Below are positions 41,996-52,915 of a stretch of DNA of 64,000 bases, in pieces. Source of the stretch: Marinospirillum celere (GTDB lineage Bacteria; Pseudomonadota; Gammaproteobacteria; Pseudomonadales; Halomonadaceae); NCBI RefSeq assembly GCF_900112235.1, contig NZ_FOLH01000001.1, forward strand, positions 682,001 to 746,000. Reading direction: 5' to 3'. The notes under the pieces are model-generated. The model was not told where the DNA came from, did not search any database, and was given only the letters and a program-made list of their open reading frames with translations. The number at the start of each line of letters is the position of its first letter. Position 1 is the stretch's first letter. Made by a program: the position numbers and the translations under genes.

Positions 41996-44386
41996 TTAGC
42001 TCCTTAATTCCGCACCAAAGCCCTGAGAAAAGGCCGTAACTATCTGGTCTACCTGAGCATTTATCTCTTCATCTGTAAGAGTGCGCGAAGGATGCTGCCA
42101 GGTCAAGCCCATAGCAAGGCTCTTTTTGCCTTCAGGAACCCCTTTTCCTTGATAAACATCAAAAAGGGTCACTTTTTGCAGCCATTCACCGCCTTGATTC
42201 TCTGCTTCCTGCAAAAGTTCACCGACGGCTAGCTGTTCATTAACCAGTAATGCCAAATCCCGGCGCATTTCAGGGAAGCGAGAGAGGCTGGTGAAGCCGG
42301 GTACTTGTCCCTGCTGTAGGCTGTCCAAAGTGATTTCAAAGACGAAAGCCTGTCCGCGCAGATCCATTTGTTTGCTCAACTGGGGATGCAGGGCACCGAC
42401 CCAGCCAACAGGCTGCCAGTGTCCTTGGTCACCCAGACGTAGGATTTGCGCACTCTGACCAGGATGAAGGGCAGGGTGTTGCGCGGCTGAGAATTTCCAG
42501 CTAGAGGTGTTGCCACCGAGTTCCAGCAGGGCCTCGACATCACCTTTAATATCATAAAAGTCGACCGGCTCATCCTGGTTGGTCCAGCTTTCAGGGAAGC
42601 GAGACCCGCTGATGAGGCCAGCCAGCATGGGCTCCTGGCGTAATCCTTCAGCTGCCTGGATAAAGCGTAAGCCTGATTCAAACAAGCGCACGCGAGGATG
42701 CTGACGCTTTTGGTTGTAAGCCAGGGCCTTGGTTAATCCCGGTAAAAGGCTGGTACGCATCACAGAGAGTTCAGCCGAAATCGGATTCGCCAAGGGCAGC
42801 GGTGTGTTTTCTGGATCAAAAGCTTGCGAGGCTTTGGGGTCAATAAAGCTGTAGGTGACCGCTTCTTGATAGCCTCTGGCAACCAGGGTTGAGCGCAGTT
42901 GACGCAGGGAAACTTCCGCTTCCGGCTTGCTTTGCAGAAAAAGGGCAGCAGTGGGGGCTTTGACGGGCAGGTTGTCATAGCCATAGACCCGGGCCACTTC
43001 TTCAATCAGGTCAACTTCCAGGCTGATATCAAAGCGATAGCTGGGCACCTGAACACGCCAGGCTTCACCCTGGTCTTCAACCTTTAATCCCAAACGCGTC
43101 AGAATATCGGTGACTTCTGTATCGGGTAGGCGAATGGCCAGCAGCTGTTCAAGACGCTGTTTGCGCAAAATGACATCAGGGCGCTTGGGCAAAAATTCAG
43201 GCTCTACCGCTTCAACAACAGGGCCTGGCTGACCGCCGGTTATCTCCAGCAAGAGTTCCGTTGCCCGTTCCATGGCTCTTTCCTGAACCTGGAAATCAAC
43301 ACCTCGTTCGAACCGGTGTGAGGAATCAGTATGTAGGCCATAGTTACGTGCTTTACCAGCAAGAGCCAGAGGATCAAAAAAGGCAACTTCCAGCAGGATA
43401 TCCTGAGTGGCATCATTACAGCCTGAATGCTCTCCACCCATAATGCCCGCAAGTGCCAGGGCTTTTTGCTGATCAGCAATTACCAGAGTGTCCGAAGTCA
43501 GTTCCAGTTCGGAGCCATCCAATAAAACCAGTTTTTCTTGATCTTCTGCTTTGCGAACCCGGATAGCGCCTTCAATCTGACTCAAATCGAAAGCATGCAT
43601 GGGTTGACCCAGTTCCAACATCACATAGTTGGTGACATCAACAACGGGGTCCAGGCTGCGAATGCCACTGCGGCGAAGTTTTTCTTTCATCCAAACCGGG
43701 GTGGCTGCCTTGATATCAACGCCCTTGATAATCCGGCCCAGGTATTTAGGGCAGGCTTGCGGGGCTTCTAGAATGATTTCAGGCTGGTCTTCGATTGTGG
43801 CTTCGACTCGCTTGAAAATGGGTTGATTGACACGGACCCGGTTCAAGACACCAACTTCACGTGCCATGCCGGCAATCGAGAGGCAATCTGAACGGTTAGG
43901 TGTCAGGTCAACATCAAACAGGGTGTCATTCAGGTTCAGATAAAAGCGCAGATCCTGGCCCAAAGTGGCATCCTCGGGGAGTTCCATGATGCCTTCATGG
44001 TTATCGGATAAGCCCAGTTCTTTTTCAGAACTCAGCATGCCTAAGGATTCTACCTGGCGGAGTTTGGCTTTTTTGATTTTAAAGTCGCCGGGAAGAACAG
44101 CCCCAACACGGGCAAAAGCGGTTTTCAAACCGGCACGGGCATTGGGTGCACCGCAAACAACGGAATATTCATTTTCGCCATCGCTGACCTGGCAAACCTG
44201 AAGCTTGTCAGCGTTGGGGTGGGGTTCGGCAGTGAGGATTTCACCGACTACGACACCACTAAATTCACCGGCGGCTGGCTCACAGCCATCGACTTCCAGG
44301 CCGGCCAGAGACAGTTGCATTTCTAGGCCTTCGGTATCCAAAGCTGGATTAACCCATTCACGCAGCCAAAGTTCACTGAATTTCAT
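41996..44386 (-). CDS. pheT: phenylalanine-tRNA ligase beta subunit
   Basis: 796 residues. An EMAP-like tRNA-binding domain (AEPHPNADKLQVCQV) near residue 55, a B3/4 editing region, a B5 domain and the C-terminal ferredoxin-fold anticodon-binding domain (FTSLSRFPEMRRDLALLVNE) are in the usual order. Forms the alpha2-beta2 enzyme with PheS, whose gene ends 35 bp upstream. Confidence 0.97.
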   Translation of the reverse strand: MKFSELWLREWVNPALDTEGLEMQLSLAGLEVDGCEPAAGEFSGVVVGEILTAEPHPNADKLQVCQVSDGENEYSVVCGAPNARAGLKTAFARVGAVLPGDFKIKKAKLRQVESLGMLSSEKELGLSDNHEGIMELPEDATLGQDLRFYLNLNDTLFDVDLTPNRSDCLSIAGMAREVGVLNRVRVNQPIFKRVEATIEDQPEIILEAPQACPKYLGRIIKGVDIKAATPVWMKEKLRRSGIRSLDPVVDVTNYVMLELGQPMHAFDLSQIEGAIRVRKAEDQEKLVLLDGSELELTSDTLVIADQQKALALAGIMGGEHSGCNDATQDILLEVAFFDPLALAGKARNYGLHTDSSHRFERGVDFQVQERAMERATELLLEITGGQPGPVVEAVEPEFLPKRPDVILRKQRLEQLLAIRLPDTEVTDILTRLGLKVEDQGEAWRVQVPSYRFDISLEVDLIEEVARVYGYDNLPVKAPTAALFLQSKPEAEVSLRQLRSTLVARGYQEAVTYSFIDPKASQAFDPENTPLPLANPISAELSVMRTSLLPGLTKALAYNQKRQHPRVRLFESGLRFIQAAEGLRQEPMLAGLISGSRFPESWTNQDEPVDFYDIKGDVEALLELGGNTSSWKFSAAQHPALHPGQSAQILRLGDQGHWQPVGWVGALHPQLSKQMDLRGQAFVFEITLDSLQQGQVPGFTSLSRFPEMRRDLALLVNEQLAVGELLQEAENQGGEWLQKVTLFDVYQGKGVPEGKKSLAMGLTWQHPSRTLTDEEINAQVDQIVTAFSQGFGAELRS

Positions 44387-44421
44387 TATCTATTTATCCT
44401 GTCAATTGGTGGGCTAGCGGA

Positions 44422-45480
<1,059 letters not shown>

Positions 45481-45529
45481 TCAGCAAGCCGCTTGGAAAC
45501 GGCTGCTGTCAGCGATCGCTGGAAAACTA

Positions 45530-45886
45530 TTAGGCCAGGGCGGCTTTGGATTTCTCAACGATGGCTGCAAAAGTAGCCTGGTCGTGAACAGCGATATCGG
45601 CCAGAACCTTACGGTCAATGGCGATGTCAGCTTTTTTCAGGCCGGAAATGAAGCGGCTGTAGGACATGCCGTTGATGCGGGCAGCCGCATTGATACGGGC
45701 AATCCACAGCGCACGGAACTGACGCTTACGAACACGGCGGTCACGATAGGCATATTGACCTGCCTTGATGACAGCCTGTTTAGCAACACGAAATACACGG
45801 CTGCGGGCACCATAGTAACCCTTGGCCAGCTTCAGAATCTTTTTGTGACGACGACGCGCCTGTACACCACGCTTTACGCGAGCCAT
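45530..45886 (-). CDS. rplT: 50S ribosomal protein L20
   Basis: 118 residues with the L20 signature [29 protein letters not shown] at the N-terminus. Early assembly protein of the large subunit and, in E. coli, a translational repressor of rpmI-rplT. Starts 37 bp after rpmI. Confidence 0.98.
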   Translation of the reverse strand: MARVKRGVQARRRHKKILKLAKGYYGARSRVFRVAKQAVIKAGQYAYRDRRVRKRQFRALWIARINAAARINGMSYSRFISGLKKADIAIDRKVLADIAVHDQATFAAIVEKSKAALA

Positions 45887-45923
45887 TTAACTTACTCCTG
45901 ACTTATATTGAATTAAAAAAAGC

Positions 45924-46118
45924 TTAGACGTTGGGCAACATGCGCTTAATCAGCGGCACATCAGAAGCAGCAATTTGCTTCATGCCACGCAATTGACGCT
46001 TACGCTTAGGGCTTTTCTTGGTCAGGATGTGGCTGCGGAAGGACTGCTTGTGCTTGAAGCCTTTAGCAGTCGGCTTGAAACGCTTGCGCGCACCACTGTT
46101 GGATTTGATTTTAGGCAT
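45924..46118 (-). CDS. rpmI: 50S ribosomal protein L35
   Basis: 64 residues, very basic, with [20 protein letters not shown] as in all L35 proteins. A ribosome site GGAG lies 9 bases before the ATG. Confidence 0.98.
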   Translation of the reverse strand: MPKIKSNSGARKRFKPTAKGFKHKQSFRSHILTKKSPKRKRQLRGMKQIAASDVPLIKRMLPNV

Positions 46119-46212
46119 TACTTTTACTCCACAAGTGCATCTTTAACGATGCGTTGCAAGGGATTGGGCAGGATCCAGGCCCGGAAATTGACCTGTCTGT
46201 AAAGCATTAAAA

Positions 46213-46231
46213 CCGGTTGTCGAGCAACCGG
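46213..46231 (-). promoter_or_regulatory. hairpin between infC and rpmI (weak terminator or L20 control element)
   Basis: CCGGTTG-CTCGA-CAACCGG stem followed by TTTTA in the minus direction, 25 bp past the infC stop. E. coli L20 represses rpmI-rplT through structured RNA in this interval. Position fits, but the equivalence is not shown. Confidence 0.5.
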
Positions 46232-46256
46232 CTTGGGCTTTACAAGTGACAGGGGA

Positions 46257-46802
46257 TCACTTTTTCTTGGGTGCCATCATCATGACCATCTGCCTGCCTT
46301 CGAGACGAGGGCGGGATTCGATCACCACGGTATCACCCAGTTCTTCTTCAACCCGTTGGAAAAGGCGTAGGCCTATATCCTGGTGCGCCATTTCGCGCCC
46401 ACGGAATCGAAGCGTCATTTTAACCTTGTCACCGTCTTCAAGGAAGCGTTTCAGATTACGAAATTTAATCTGAAAGTCACCTTCTTCGGTGCCAGGGCGA
46501 AACTTGACCTCTTTGATCTGGATCTGTTTCTGCTTTTTCTTCTGGGCATTTTTGGCTTTTTTCTGTTCGAAAACGTACTTGCCATAGTCCATGATCTTGC
46601 AGACGATTGGGTCTGCTTCAGAAATCTTAACCAGATCCAGTTCGGCCTCAGCGGCTTTATCCAGGGCTTCCTGGAGGGGAACAACGCCAACTTGCTCGCC
46701 GTCTTGATCGATAAGACGAACTTCGTCAGCCTGGATATTCTCGTTGATCGGGGGCAGGTTCTTTTTCGGATCCCGCCCTCTGATTGGATTAGCGCGCTTG
46801 AT
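46257..46802 (-). CDS. infC: translation initiation factor IF-3, probable AUC start
   Basis: About 182 residues: N-domain [25 protein letters not shown], linker rich in Lys, C-domain [45 protein letters not shown]-3 genes typically use a rare AUU-type start that IF-3 itself discriminates against (autorepression). Here an ATC codon at 46802 (before AAGCGCGCT) lies 8 bases after GGAG and gives a normal length. The only conventional alternative, GTG 46835, lies in a perfect hairpin without a ribosome site. Start choice is inference. Confidence 0.93.
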   Translation of the reverse strand: MKRANPIRGRDPKKNLPPINENIQADEVRLIDQDGEQVGVVPLQEALDKAAEAELDLVKISEADPIVCKIMDYGKYVFEQKKAKNAQKKKQKQIQIKEVKFRPGTEEGDFQIKFRNLKRFLEDGDKVKMTLRFRGREMAHQDIGLRLFQRVEEELGDTVVIESRPRLEGRQMVMMMAPKKK

Positions 46803-46834
46803 TGCTTTATCTCCATCTTGTTTTAAGTTGATCA

Positions 46835-46857
46835 CAGGGCTGAACCGTTCAGCCCTG
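46835..46857 (-). promoter_or_regulatory. perfect hairpin between thrS and infC
   Basis: Ten-base stem CAGGGCTGAA / TTCAGCCCTG with a 3-base loop, 10 bp after the thrS stop. No T run follows, so it is not a classic terminator; it may stabilise or process the mRNA. It also buries the GTG at 46835. Confidence 0.6.
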
Positions 46858-46867
46858 CCGACTTGCT

Positions 46868-48781
46868 TCAGTGTAGACTTGAACCCTGATTGCGCTCAAG
46901 TAGTTTGGCCTGAAGATCAGCCAGATCATAAGTACCCAGGTCTTCACCATGCCGTGTTCTCAGAGCAACAGTGCCTGATTCGACTTCCTTATCGCCAACA
47001 ACAAGCAAATAAGGAACCTTGGCTAGGGTATGCTCCCGGATTTTAAAGCCTATTTTTTCATTTCTCAAGTCGGTTTCGACCCGAACACCGCAAGCATGCA
47101 ACTTTTGAGCTATTTCTTTGACATAAGGCGCCTGTTTATCAGTGATATTTAGCACCACTGCCTGAACAGGAGCCAGCCAAGGCGGCAGGTCGCCAGCATA
47201 ATGTTCTATCAGGATACCGATAAAACGCTCAAAGGAACCCAAAATGGCCCGGTGTAGCATCACTGGTGGTTTACGGCTGCCGTCTTCAGAAACAAAATTG
47301 GAGCCGAGCCTGCTAGGTAAAACAAAGTCCAGCTGCAGCGTACCACATTGCCAGACGCGGCCTAGGCAATCACGCAGTGAAAATTCAATTTTTGGCCCGT
47401 AGAAAGCACCTTCGCCGGGTTGCAGGTCCCAGGTTTTGCCGATTTTGTTCAGGGCATGTTCCAGGGCATGCTCGGCTTTATCCCAAAGCTCATCAGCACC
47501 GATCCGGCTTTCGGGGCGGGTAGAGAGCTTCAGTTCCACATCTTCAAAGCCAAAATCCTTGTAGACATCCAGAGTCAGCTGAATAAAGCGGGCGGCTTCT
47601 TCTTCCATTTGTTCTTCAGTACAGAAGATGTGCGCATCATCCTGAGTAAAGCCACGTACGCGCATCAGTCCGTGCAAAGAACCAGAAGGCTCGTTGCGGT
47701 GGCAGGAGCCAAACTCAGCCATGCGCAGTGGTAGATCGCGGTAGCTTTTCAGGCCCTGGTTGAAAATTTGCAAGTGGCAAGGGCAGTTCATCGGTTTGAT
47801 GGCATAGTCACGATGCTCAGAAACCGTGGTGAACATATTGCTCTGGTAGTGTTCCCAGTGACCGGACTTTTCCCAAAGCACGCGGTCAACCACCTGAGGG
47901 GTGCGCACTTCCTGGTAGCCATTGTTGCGTAGAATGCCACGCATGTAGGTTTCCAGGGTTTGGTAGAGCGTCCAGCCATTGGCATGCCAAAAGACCATGC
48001 CTGGGGCTTCATCCTGGATGTGGAAGAGGTCCATGCGCTTGGCCAGTTTGCGGTGGTCGCGCTTTTCAGCTTCTTCCAGGCGGTGCAAATAGGCTTTGAG
48101 GTCTTTCTTGTCAGCCCAGCAGGTCCCATAGATCCGCTGCAGCATCTTGTTTTTGGAGTCACCGCGCCAGTAGGCACCGGAAACCCGCATCAATTTGAAA
48201 GCTTTGATTTTGCCGGTACTGGGTACATGAGGGCCGCGGCAAAGGTCAGTAAAATCATCCTGCTTATAGAGTGAGAGTTCTTCTTTAGCTGGAATATCAC
48301 GAATGATTTCAGCTTTGTAGATCTCGCCTTGCTCTTCAAAATAGGGGATGGCCTCTTCACGGCTCATTACAAAGCGCTCAACAGGGATGTCCGCCTTGGC
48401 CAGGCGATTCATTTCCTTTTCGATAGCTTCCAGGTCTTCCGGCGTAAAGGCTTCAGGCACATCAAAGTCATAATAAAAACCATCTTCGATGGTCGGACCG
48501 ATAGTGACCTGAGCTTCAGGGAAGAGCTTTTTGACGGCTTGAGCCATCAAGTGAGCACATGAGTGGCGTAGAATTTCCAGACCATCATCATCCCGGGGAG
48601 TCACTATGGCCAGTTCACTGTCATCAGTGAGGGTATAGCTGGTATCGACCAGTTCACCATTGACTTTGCCACCAAGTGCGGCCTTGGCTAAGCCACTACC
48701 GATTGATTCGGCAACCTGGTGCACAGTAACTGGGTGATCAAAGGAACGCTGACTTCCATCGGGGAGGGTAATAACAGGCAT
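46868..48781 (-). CDS. thrS: threonine-tRNA ligase
   Basis: 637 residues: TGS domain ([19 protein letters not shown]), editing domain with [16 protein letters not shown], class II core with the zinc ligands in [10 protein letters not shown], motif 2 [25 protein letters not shown], and the anticodon-binding domain near the end. Its mRNA leader carries a tRNA-Thr anticodon-arm mimic (see 48801-48821), which indicates autoregulation. Ribosome site AGGA 7 bases before the ATG. Confidence 0.97.
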   Translation of the reverse strand: MPVITLPDGSQRSFDHPVTVHQVAESIGSGLAKAALGGKVNGELVDTSYTLTDDSELAIVTPRDDDGLEILRHSCAHLMAQAVKKLFPEAQVTIGPTIEDGFYYDFDVPEAFTPEDLEAIEKEMNRLAKADIPVERFVMSREEAIPYFEEQGEIYKAEIIRDIPAKEELSLYKQDDFTDLCRGPHVPSTGKIKAFKLMRVSGAYWRGDSKNKMLQRIYGTCWADKKDLKAYLHRLEEAEKRDHRKLAKRMDLFHIQDEAPGMVFWHANGWTLYQTLETYMRGILRNNGYQEVRTPQVVDRVLWEKSGHWEHYQSNMFTTVSEHRDYAIKPMNCPCHLQIFNQGLKSYRDLPLRMAEFGSCHRNEPSGSLHGLMRVRGFTQDDAHIFCTEEQMEEEAARFIQLTLDVYKDFGFEDVELKLSTRPESRIGADELWDKAEHALEHALNKIGKTWDLQPGEGAFYGPKIEFSLRDCLGRVWQCGTLQLDFVLPSRLGSNFVSEDGSRKPPVMLHRAILGSFERFIGILIEHYAGDLPPWLAPVQAVVLNITDKQAPYVKEIAQKLHACGVRVETDLRNEKIGFKIREHTLAKVPYLLVVGDKEVESGTVALRTRHGEDLGTYDLADLQAKLLERNQGSSLH

Positions 48782-48800
48782 AATTTTTTCCTGAGCAGTG

Positions 48801-48821
48801 GTGTCCCTTACGAGAGGACAC
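48801..48821 (-). promoter_or_regulatory. thrS translational operator: tRNA-Thr anticodon-arm mimic
   Basis: Reading the minus strand, GTGTCCT-CTCGTAA-GGGACAC forms a 7-bp stem (last pair U-G) with a 7-base loop C-U-CGU-A-A. That loop is laid out like an anticodon loop with U33, the Thr anticodon CGU at 34-36 and A37. It ends about 8 bases before the Shine-Dalgarno of thrS. In E. coli the thrS leader uses such a mimic to bind ThrRS and block its own translation. Confidence 0.78.
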
Positions 48822-48849
48822 TTGGTTCAACTGGCTTGCATTCCTTTCT

Positions 48850-48868
48850 TTTGGTGGCGGCCGCCAAA
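48850..48868 (-). promoter_or_regulatory. second stem-loop of the thrS leader
   Basis: TTTGG / CCAAA stem enclosing a GC-rich palindrome (TGGCGGCCGCCA), about 28 bases upstream of the anticodon mimic. E. coli thrS has a second stem-loop (domain 4) in a comparable place; equivalence is inferred. Confidence 0.45.
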
Positions 48869-48924
48869 CGAAGGCGACACTTTCCCACCGCAGGCCGGAG
48901 GCAAGTTTGTAAAAGTAAAATGAT

Positions 48925-48946
48925 GACAGGCAGCTGGCCGCCTGTC
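48925..48946 (-). terminator. terminator of the purM-purN operon
   Basis: GACAGGC / GCCTGTC stem with an 8-base loop, then ATCATTTTACTTTT in the minus direction, 18 bp after the purN stop. The T tract is interrupted. Confidence 0.65.
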
Positions 48947-48964
48947 CAGAGAAAGCCACTGTTT

Positions 48965-49642
48965 TTAGGCGCTTTCCTGGTATAAAACACCTGATTTTGG
49001 AAGAGGCTGACCATCCAACTGCGGCTGATCGCCCTGGAGCTGCAAACGCCCCTGAAGAAACCAGCGCACCACAATGGGGTAGAGGAGGTGCTCTTTGACC
49101 TGAACACGTCTGGCCAGAGTTTTTTCATCGTCATCCACTTCCACCGGCACCTTGGCCTGAATCACTAAAGGGCCACCATCCAGCTCTTCGGTGACAAAAT
49201 GAATGCTGACACCATGCTCATTATCACCTGCTTCCAAAGCCCTACGATGAGTATGCAGCCCTTTGTATTTAGGCAACAACGAAGGGTGGATGTTGAGCAG
49301 ACGACCATGATAGCGCAGTACAAAGGCTGGTGAGAGGATGCGCATGAAGCCTGCCAGCACCAATAAATCCGGCTGGTAATCATCAATCAGGCGAATCAAT
49401 GCCTGATCATAATCTTCGCGGCTAGTATAAGTGCCAGCTGGTAAAACCTCGGCAGCGACACCGGCCTGGCGCGCTCTTTCCAAACCATAGGCATCGGCCT
49501 GATCACTTACCACTGCAACGATTTGACCACCCAGGCCTTCTTCTGATTGCTGAGCATCAAGCAAAGCTTGAAGATTGCTGCCATTACCGGAAATAAGAAC
49601 AACCAGACGACGCCCTTCAGCAGGCTGGCTGGAATAGATCAT
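48965..49642 (-). CDS. purN: phosphoribosylglycinamide formyltransferase
   Basis: 225 residues. [18 protein letters not shown] binds GAR phosphate; the catalytic His is in [21 protein letters not shown] and the catalytic Asp in [13 protein letters not shown]. Third step of purine synthesis using formyl-THF. Starts by ATGA overlap with purM. An extra C-terminal 20 residues ([19 protein letters not shown]) are usual for this group. Confidence 0.96.
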   Translation of the reverse strand: MIYSSQPAEGRRLVVLISGNGSNLQALLDAQQSEEGLGGQIVAVVSDQADAYGLERARQAGVAAEVLPAGTYTSREDYDQALIRLIDDYQPDLLVLAGFMRILSPAFVLRYHGRLLNIHPSLLPKYKGLHTHRRALEAGDNEHGVSIHFVTEELDGGPLVIQAKVPVEVDDDEKTLARRVQVKEHLLYPIVVRWFLQGRLQLQGDQPQLDGQPLPKSGVLYQESA

Positions 49643-50697
49643 TCCTTCAACCCCTTGATTTCAACCTGTTCCTCGCCGGCAGCACGTGTTTCTATGCGCC
49701 CCAACTGGAAAACCTGTTCACCTTCAGCTTCCAGCAAGCTCTGAACGCTGGCTGCCTGGTCGGCTGCCACAGCCAAGACCATGCCGATGCCACAGTTGAG
49801 GGTGCGGTACATTTCTTTTTCAGGCACCTGACCCACATCCTGCATCCAATCGAAAACAGCTGGACGCTGATAATGAGTCAAATCCAGGTTGGCCTTGCAG
49901 TTTTCAGGCAAAACACGAGGAATATTTTCGTAGAGGCCGCCACCGGTAATATGAGACAGGGCGTGAACCCCTTGGTTTTGACCAAGCAGTTTCAGTAGAG
50001 GCTTAACATAGATGCGGGTTGGTTCCATCAGCGCCTGAGCCAGAGTCTTGCCATCACTCAGTTGCATATCCAAGGAATCGCCACTGACTTCCAGGAGTTT
50101 ACGAATCAGCGAGTAGCCGTTGGAGTGGGGGCCAGAGGAGGCTAAACCCAGCAGCAGATCGCCTTCACCGACTTTGCTGCCATCCAGAACTTGCGATTTT
50201 TCGACGACACCGACGCAAAAACCGGCCAGATCATAATCATCACCTTCGTACATACCTGGCATTTCGGCTGTTTCGCCACCCACCAGGGCGCAGCCCGCTT
50301 GCTCGCAACCAGTGCCTATGCCGGTGACAACATCAGCAGCTACATCAACATTAAGTTTGCCTGTGGCGTAGTAGTCGAGGAAGAAGAGAGGCTCGGCACC
50401 ACAAACGATCAAATCATTAACACACATGGCAACCAGATCGATACCAATAGTGTCATGCTGGCCTAGATCCATTGCCAAGCGAAGTTTGGTGCCCACGCCA
50501 TCGGTGCCTGAGACCAGTAGGGGCTCTTTATAACCAGCGGGAAGTTGGCAAAGGGCTCCAAAACCACCCAGGCCACCCATGACCTCGGGGCGACTGGTGC
50601 GCTTGGCAACACCTTTAATACGTTCAACTAGGGCATTACCAGCATCGATATCAACGCCAGCATCTTTATAGGTAATCGGTGTTTTGCTACGGCTCAT
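49639..50697 (-). CDS. purM: phosphoribosylformylglycinamidine cyclo-ligase (AIR synthetase)
   Basis: 352 residues: [21 protein letters not shown], the Gly-rich [28 protein letters not shown] and the C-terminal [16 protein letters not shown] are all family signatures. Fifth step of purine synthesis. Divergent from the DUF2066 gene, with a 150-bp shared intergenic region that contains ACGCAAG followed by T, somewhat like a PurR half-site. Confidence 0.96.
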   Translation of the reverse strand: MSRSKTPITYKDAGVDIDAGNALVERIKGVAKRTSRPEVMGGLGGFGALCQLPAGYKEPLLVSGTDGVGTKLRLAMDLGQHDTIGIDLVAMCVNDLIVCGAEPLFFLDYYATGKLNVDVAADVVTGIGTGCEQAGCALVGGETAEMPGMYEGDDYDLAGFCVGVVEKSQVLDGSKVGEGDLLLGLASSGPHSNGYSLIRKLLEVSGDSLDMQLSDGKTLAQALMEPTRIYVKPLLKLLGQNQGVHALSHITGGGLYENIPRVLPENCKANLDLTHYQRPAVFDWMQDVGQVPEKEMYRTLNCGIGMVLAVAADQAASVQSLLEAEGEQVFQLGRIETRAAGEEQVEIKGLKE

Positions 50698-50847
50698 GGA
50701 GTGTCCTGCATTGGAAAAATCAGTCGGTAAAAATGGGCAAGGCCAAAAAACTTGCGTATTCTAGCATCCAGATGCTTCAGGCTCCACGAAGATGGGTCGT
50801 CTGAGTTAAAATAGTTTGCTTAATCATAAAACTGCACAGACCAACGG

Positions 50848-52104
50848 ATGAGCAAGGTGAAACTGATCAAGGCTGCCCCCTCTATAAGTTTTCTGTTTTT
50901 TCTATGCCTGGTTGCCAGCCAGCCACTTTATGCGGACCGCGTCGATAATCTCTACAGTCTTCAGACTTTGGTACCGGATACCAGTGATAGGACACGCGCA
51001 AAAACAGCTAATCAGTTATTGCAACGTCTTTTGGTTCGGGTTTCAGGGACTGAGGCGGTCCTGGAAAAGATGCCACCGGATGACTTCCAAAAGGCACGGG
51101 AAGAAGGCCAGGATGCTGAGCCCTATGCCAGCTATCGTGAGCATGAACACTATGAGCTTTGGCGCGAGCTAAGCAACGCCCAGCGTTGGGTCAGTCAGTA
51201 TAGCTACCAAAGCACGCAAGAATTAATTGAAAATGAAGCCGGGGAGCAAGTCAGAGCCCATCAGTTGGAGCTGGATTTTGATCCCAGTGCCATCAACAAC
51301 CTTCTGCAACGCATGCAGGCTCCGGTGTGGGATGCCAGTCGTCCTAAAACGTTGTTTTTTATTGCCTTACAAGGCCGCCAGGGGCGCTATCTGGTCACCC
51401 CTGAAAGTAATGAATCCTTAAGTGAACTACTTGTCGATCTGGCCGAAGAAAGGGGCATCCCCATGCTTCTACCTGCTTCTGAAGAGCAGCTGCCTTCTTC
51501 ACTGCTTTCAGATATCTGGGGTGGATTTAGCCGTGAAATTCTAGCTGCCAGCCAAACCTACCAACCCGATGCGGTTGCTATTGGACGCATTTACCCCTCA
51601 TCAGGAACCTGGGCTGTTAATTGGCAGCTGTTTACAGGGCTGGACCGGGTAGCAAGCAGAACCAATGCAGGCACTCTGGGGGAAGCCTTGACCACGGGGG
51701 TTAACTTTGTGGCCGAGTCTCTTTCTGAGCGTTATGCCAGCTCACCAGATCAGGGAGCCGGGGTTTACCATCTGGCAATCACCAATATCCGCCAAATACG
51801 CCACTTTGCCCAGCTGATGGATTATCTGGGCGGTCTTTCGCTGACCAATTCGGTTGAGCTGGTCAGAGTGCAGGATGACCAATTGTTGTTGAAAGTGGAT
51901 TTGCGAGGCGGGATGAATCAACTGCGTGCCAACTTGAGTCTGGATGGCCGTCTGACCGAAGCTTCTTTTTATAGCCTGCAACAATCGGGTGATCAGAACT
52001 TCGGCCTGCAGCCCCAGCAGTTGGATCAGGACCTTGGAACTTCAAGTGAAGAACCCAGCTTATTCAGACAGGTTGATGCCTGGTTTGAATGGCAGGCCAA
52101 CTAG
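50848..52104 (+). CDS. DUF2066 domain protein, exported
   Basis: 418 residues. Signal peptide (FLFFLCLVASQPLYADRV) followed by the DUF2066 core with NLYSLQTLVPDTSDRTRAKTANQLLQRLLVRVSGTE. Periplasmic, function unknown. The position between purM and hda is conserved in gammaproteobacteria, which supports the call. hda starts 8 bp downstream. Confidence 0.87.
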   Translation: MSKVKLIKAAPSISFLFFLCLVASQPLYADRVDNLYSLQTLVPDTSDRTRAKTANQLLQRLLVRVSGTEAVLEKMPPDDFQKAREEGQDAEPYASYREHEHYELWRELSNAQRWVSQYSYQSTQELIENEAGEQVRAHQLELDFDPSAINNLLQRMQAPVWDASRPKTLFFIALQGRQGRYLVTPESNESLSELLVDLAEERGIPMLLPASEEQLPSSLLSDIWGGFSREILAASQTYQPDAVAIGRIYPSSGTWAVNWQLFTGLDRVASRTNAGTLGEALTTGVNFVAESLSERYASSPDQGAGVYHLAITNIRQIRHFAQLMDYLGGLSLTNSVELVRVQDDQLLLKVDLRGGMNQLRANLSLDGRLTEASFYSLQQSGDQNFGLQPQQLDQDLGTSSEEPSLFRQVDAWFEWQAN

Positions 52105-52112
52105 GAATCACC

Positions 52113-52808
52113 ATGAGCGGACCAGTTCAGCTTTCATTAAGTGTCAATTTGCAAGATGCAGCCCAGTTTTCCAATTTTCATCTGGGTAAAAATCCTGCAA
52201 TTGCGGCTCATTTGCCCGAAATGCTTGAACAGCCCGATTTTCGTTATGTCTTTCTTTGGGGAAAGCAGGACAGCGGTAAAACCCATTTATTGCAAGCCAG
52301 CTACCACCAGGCTTTAAATCAAGGGCTGACCGCAGCCTATGTGTCCCTACAGGAAAAAGCAGGCGAAGCACCCCAGCAGCTGGATCAGCTTGATCAGGAA
52401 GTGGTTTGCCTGGACGACCTGGATGCAGTCGCTGGTATTCCAGCTTGGGAAGAGGCTCTTTTCCATCTTTTCAACCGTCTTCGCGAACAAGGCAAGATGC
52501 TGTTAATAACCGCTCTGTCAGGCCCGTCCCACCTGCCAATTAGACTGCCGGACTTGGCTTCCCGGCTGGCTTGGGGCTTGACCTATCAACTTCAAACCCT
52601 TGAAGATGAAGACAAGCTGGCTGCGTTGAAAATGCGGGCCAGTCAAAGGGGATTGCAAATGCCTGATGAGGTGGCCCGTTATCTGCTTCACCGTAGCCCC
52701 AGGCGCCTGAGCGGCCTCTTTTCAACCCTGGATGTACTGGATGATGCCAGCCTTAAGGAACAGCGGAAATTGACGATTCCTTTTGTGCGCCAAGCATTAA
52801 AGTGGTAA
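52113..52808 (+). CDS. hda: DnaA regulatory inactivator Hda
   Basis: About 231 residues homologous to the AAA+ domain of DnaA. QLSLSVNLQDAAQFSNFHLG contains the clamp-binding QLSL motif at residues 5-8 by which Hda docks on the DNA-loaded beta clamp. Walker A is WGKQDSGKTHLLQ, Walker B VVCLDDLDAVAG, and the Arg-finger region follows RLPDLASRLAWG. Promotes DnaA-ATP hydrolysis after initiation. ATG 52113 with TAGGA upstream. Confidence 0.94.
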   Translation: MSGPVQLSLSVNLQDAAQFSNFHLGKNPAIAAHLPEMLEQPDFRYVFLWGKQDSGKTHLLQASYHQALNQGLTAAYVSLQEKAGEAPQQLDQLDQEVVCLDDLDAVAGIPAWEEALFHLFNRLREQGKMLLITALSGPSHLPIRLPDLASRLAWGLTYQLQTLEDEDKLAALKMRASQRGLQMPDEVARYLLHRSPRRLSGLFSTLDVLDDASLKEQRKLTIPFVRQALKW

Positions 52809-52915
52809 TTTGACTGTTCGGGATGTCTTGCTTCCGGCATTCAGTTGAACTATAAATCTAGAAGCTGATGGCTTGTTTATGTCATTATTATCTATAGCAG
52901 CAGAAGGAAAGCATC

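Noticed and set aside
50698-50847. PurR operator upstream of purM (ACGCAAG followed by T run)
   Set aside because: Only one half resembles the consensus; the second half-site is missing, so it is mentioned in the purM entry but not called as a feature.
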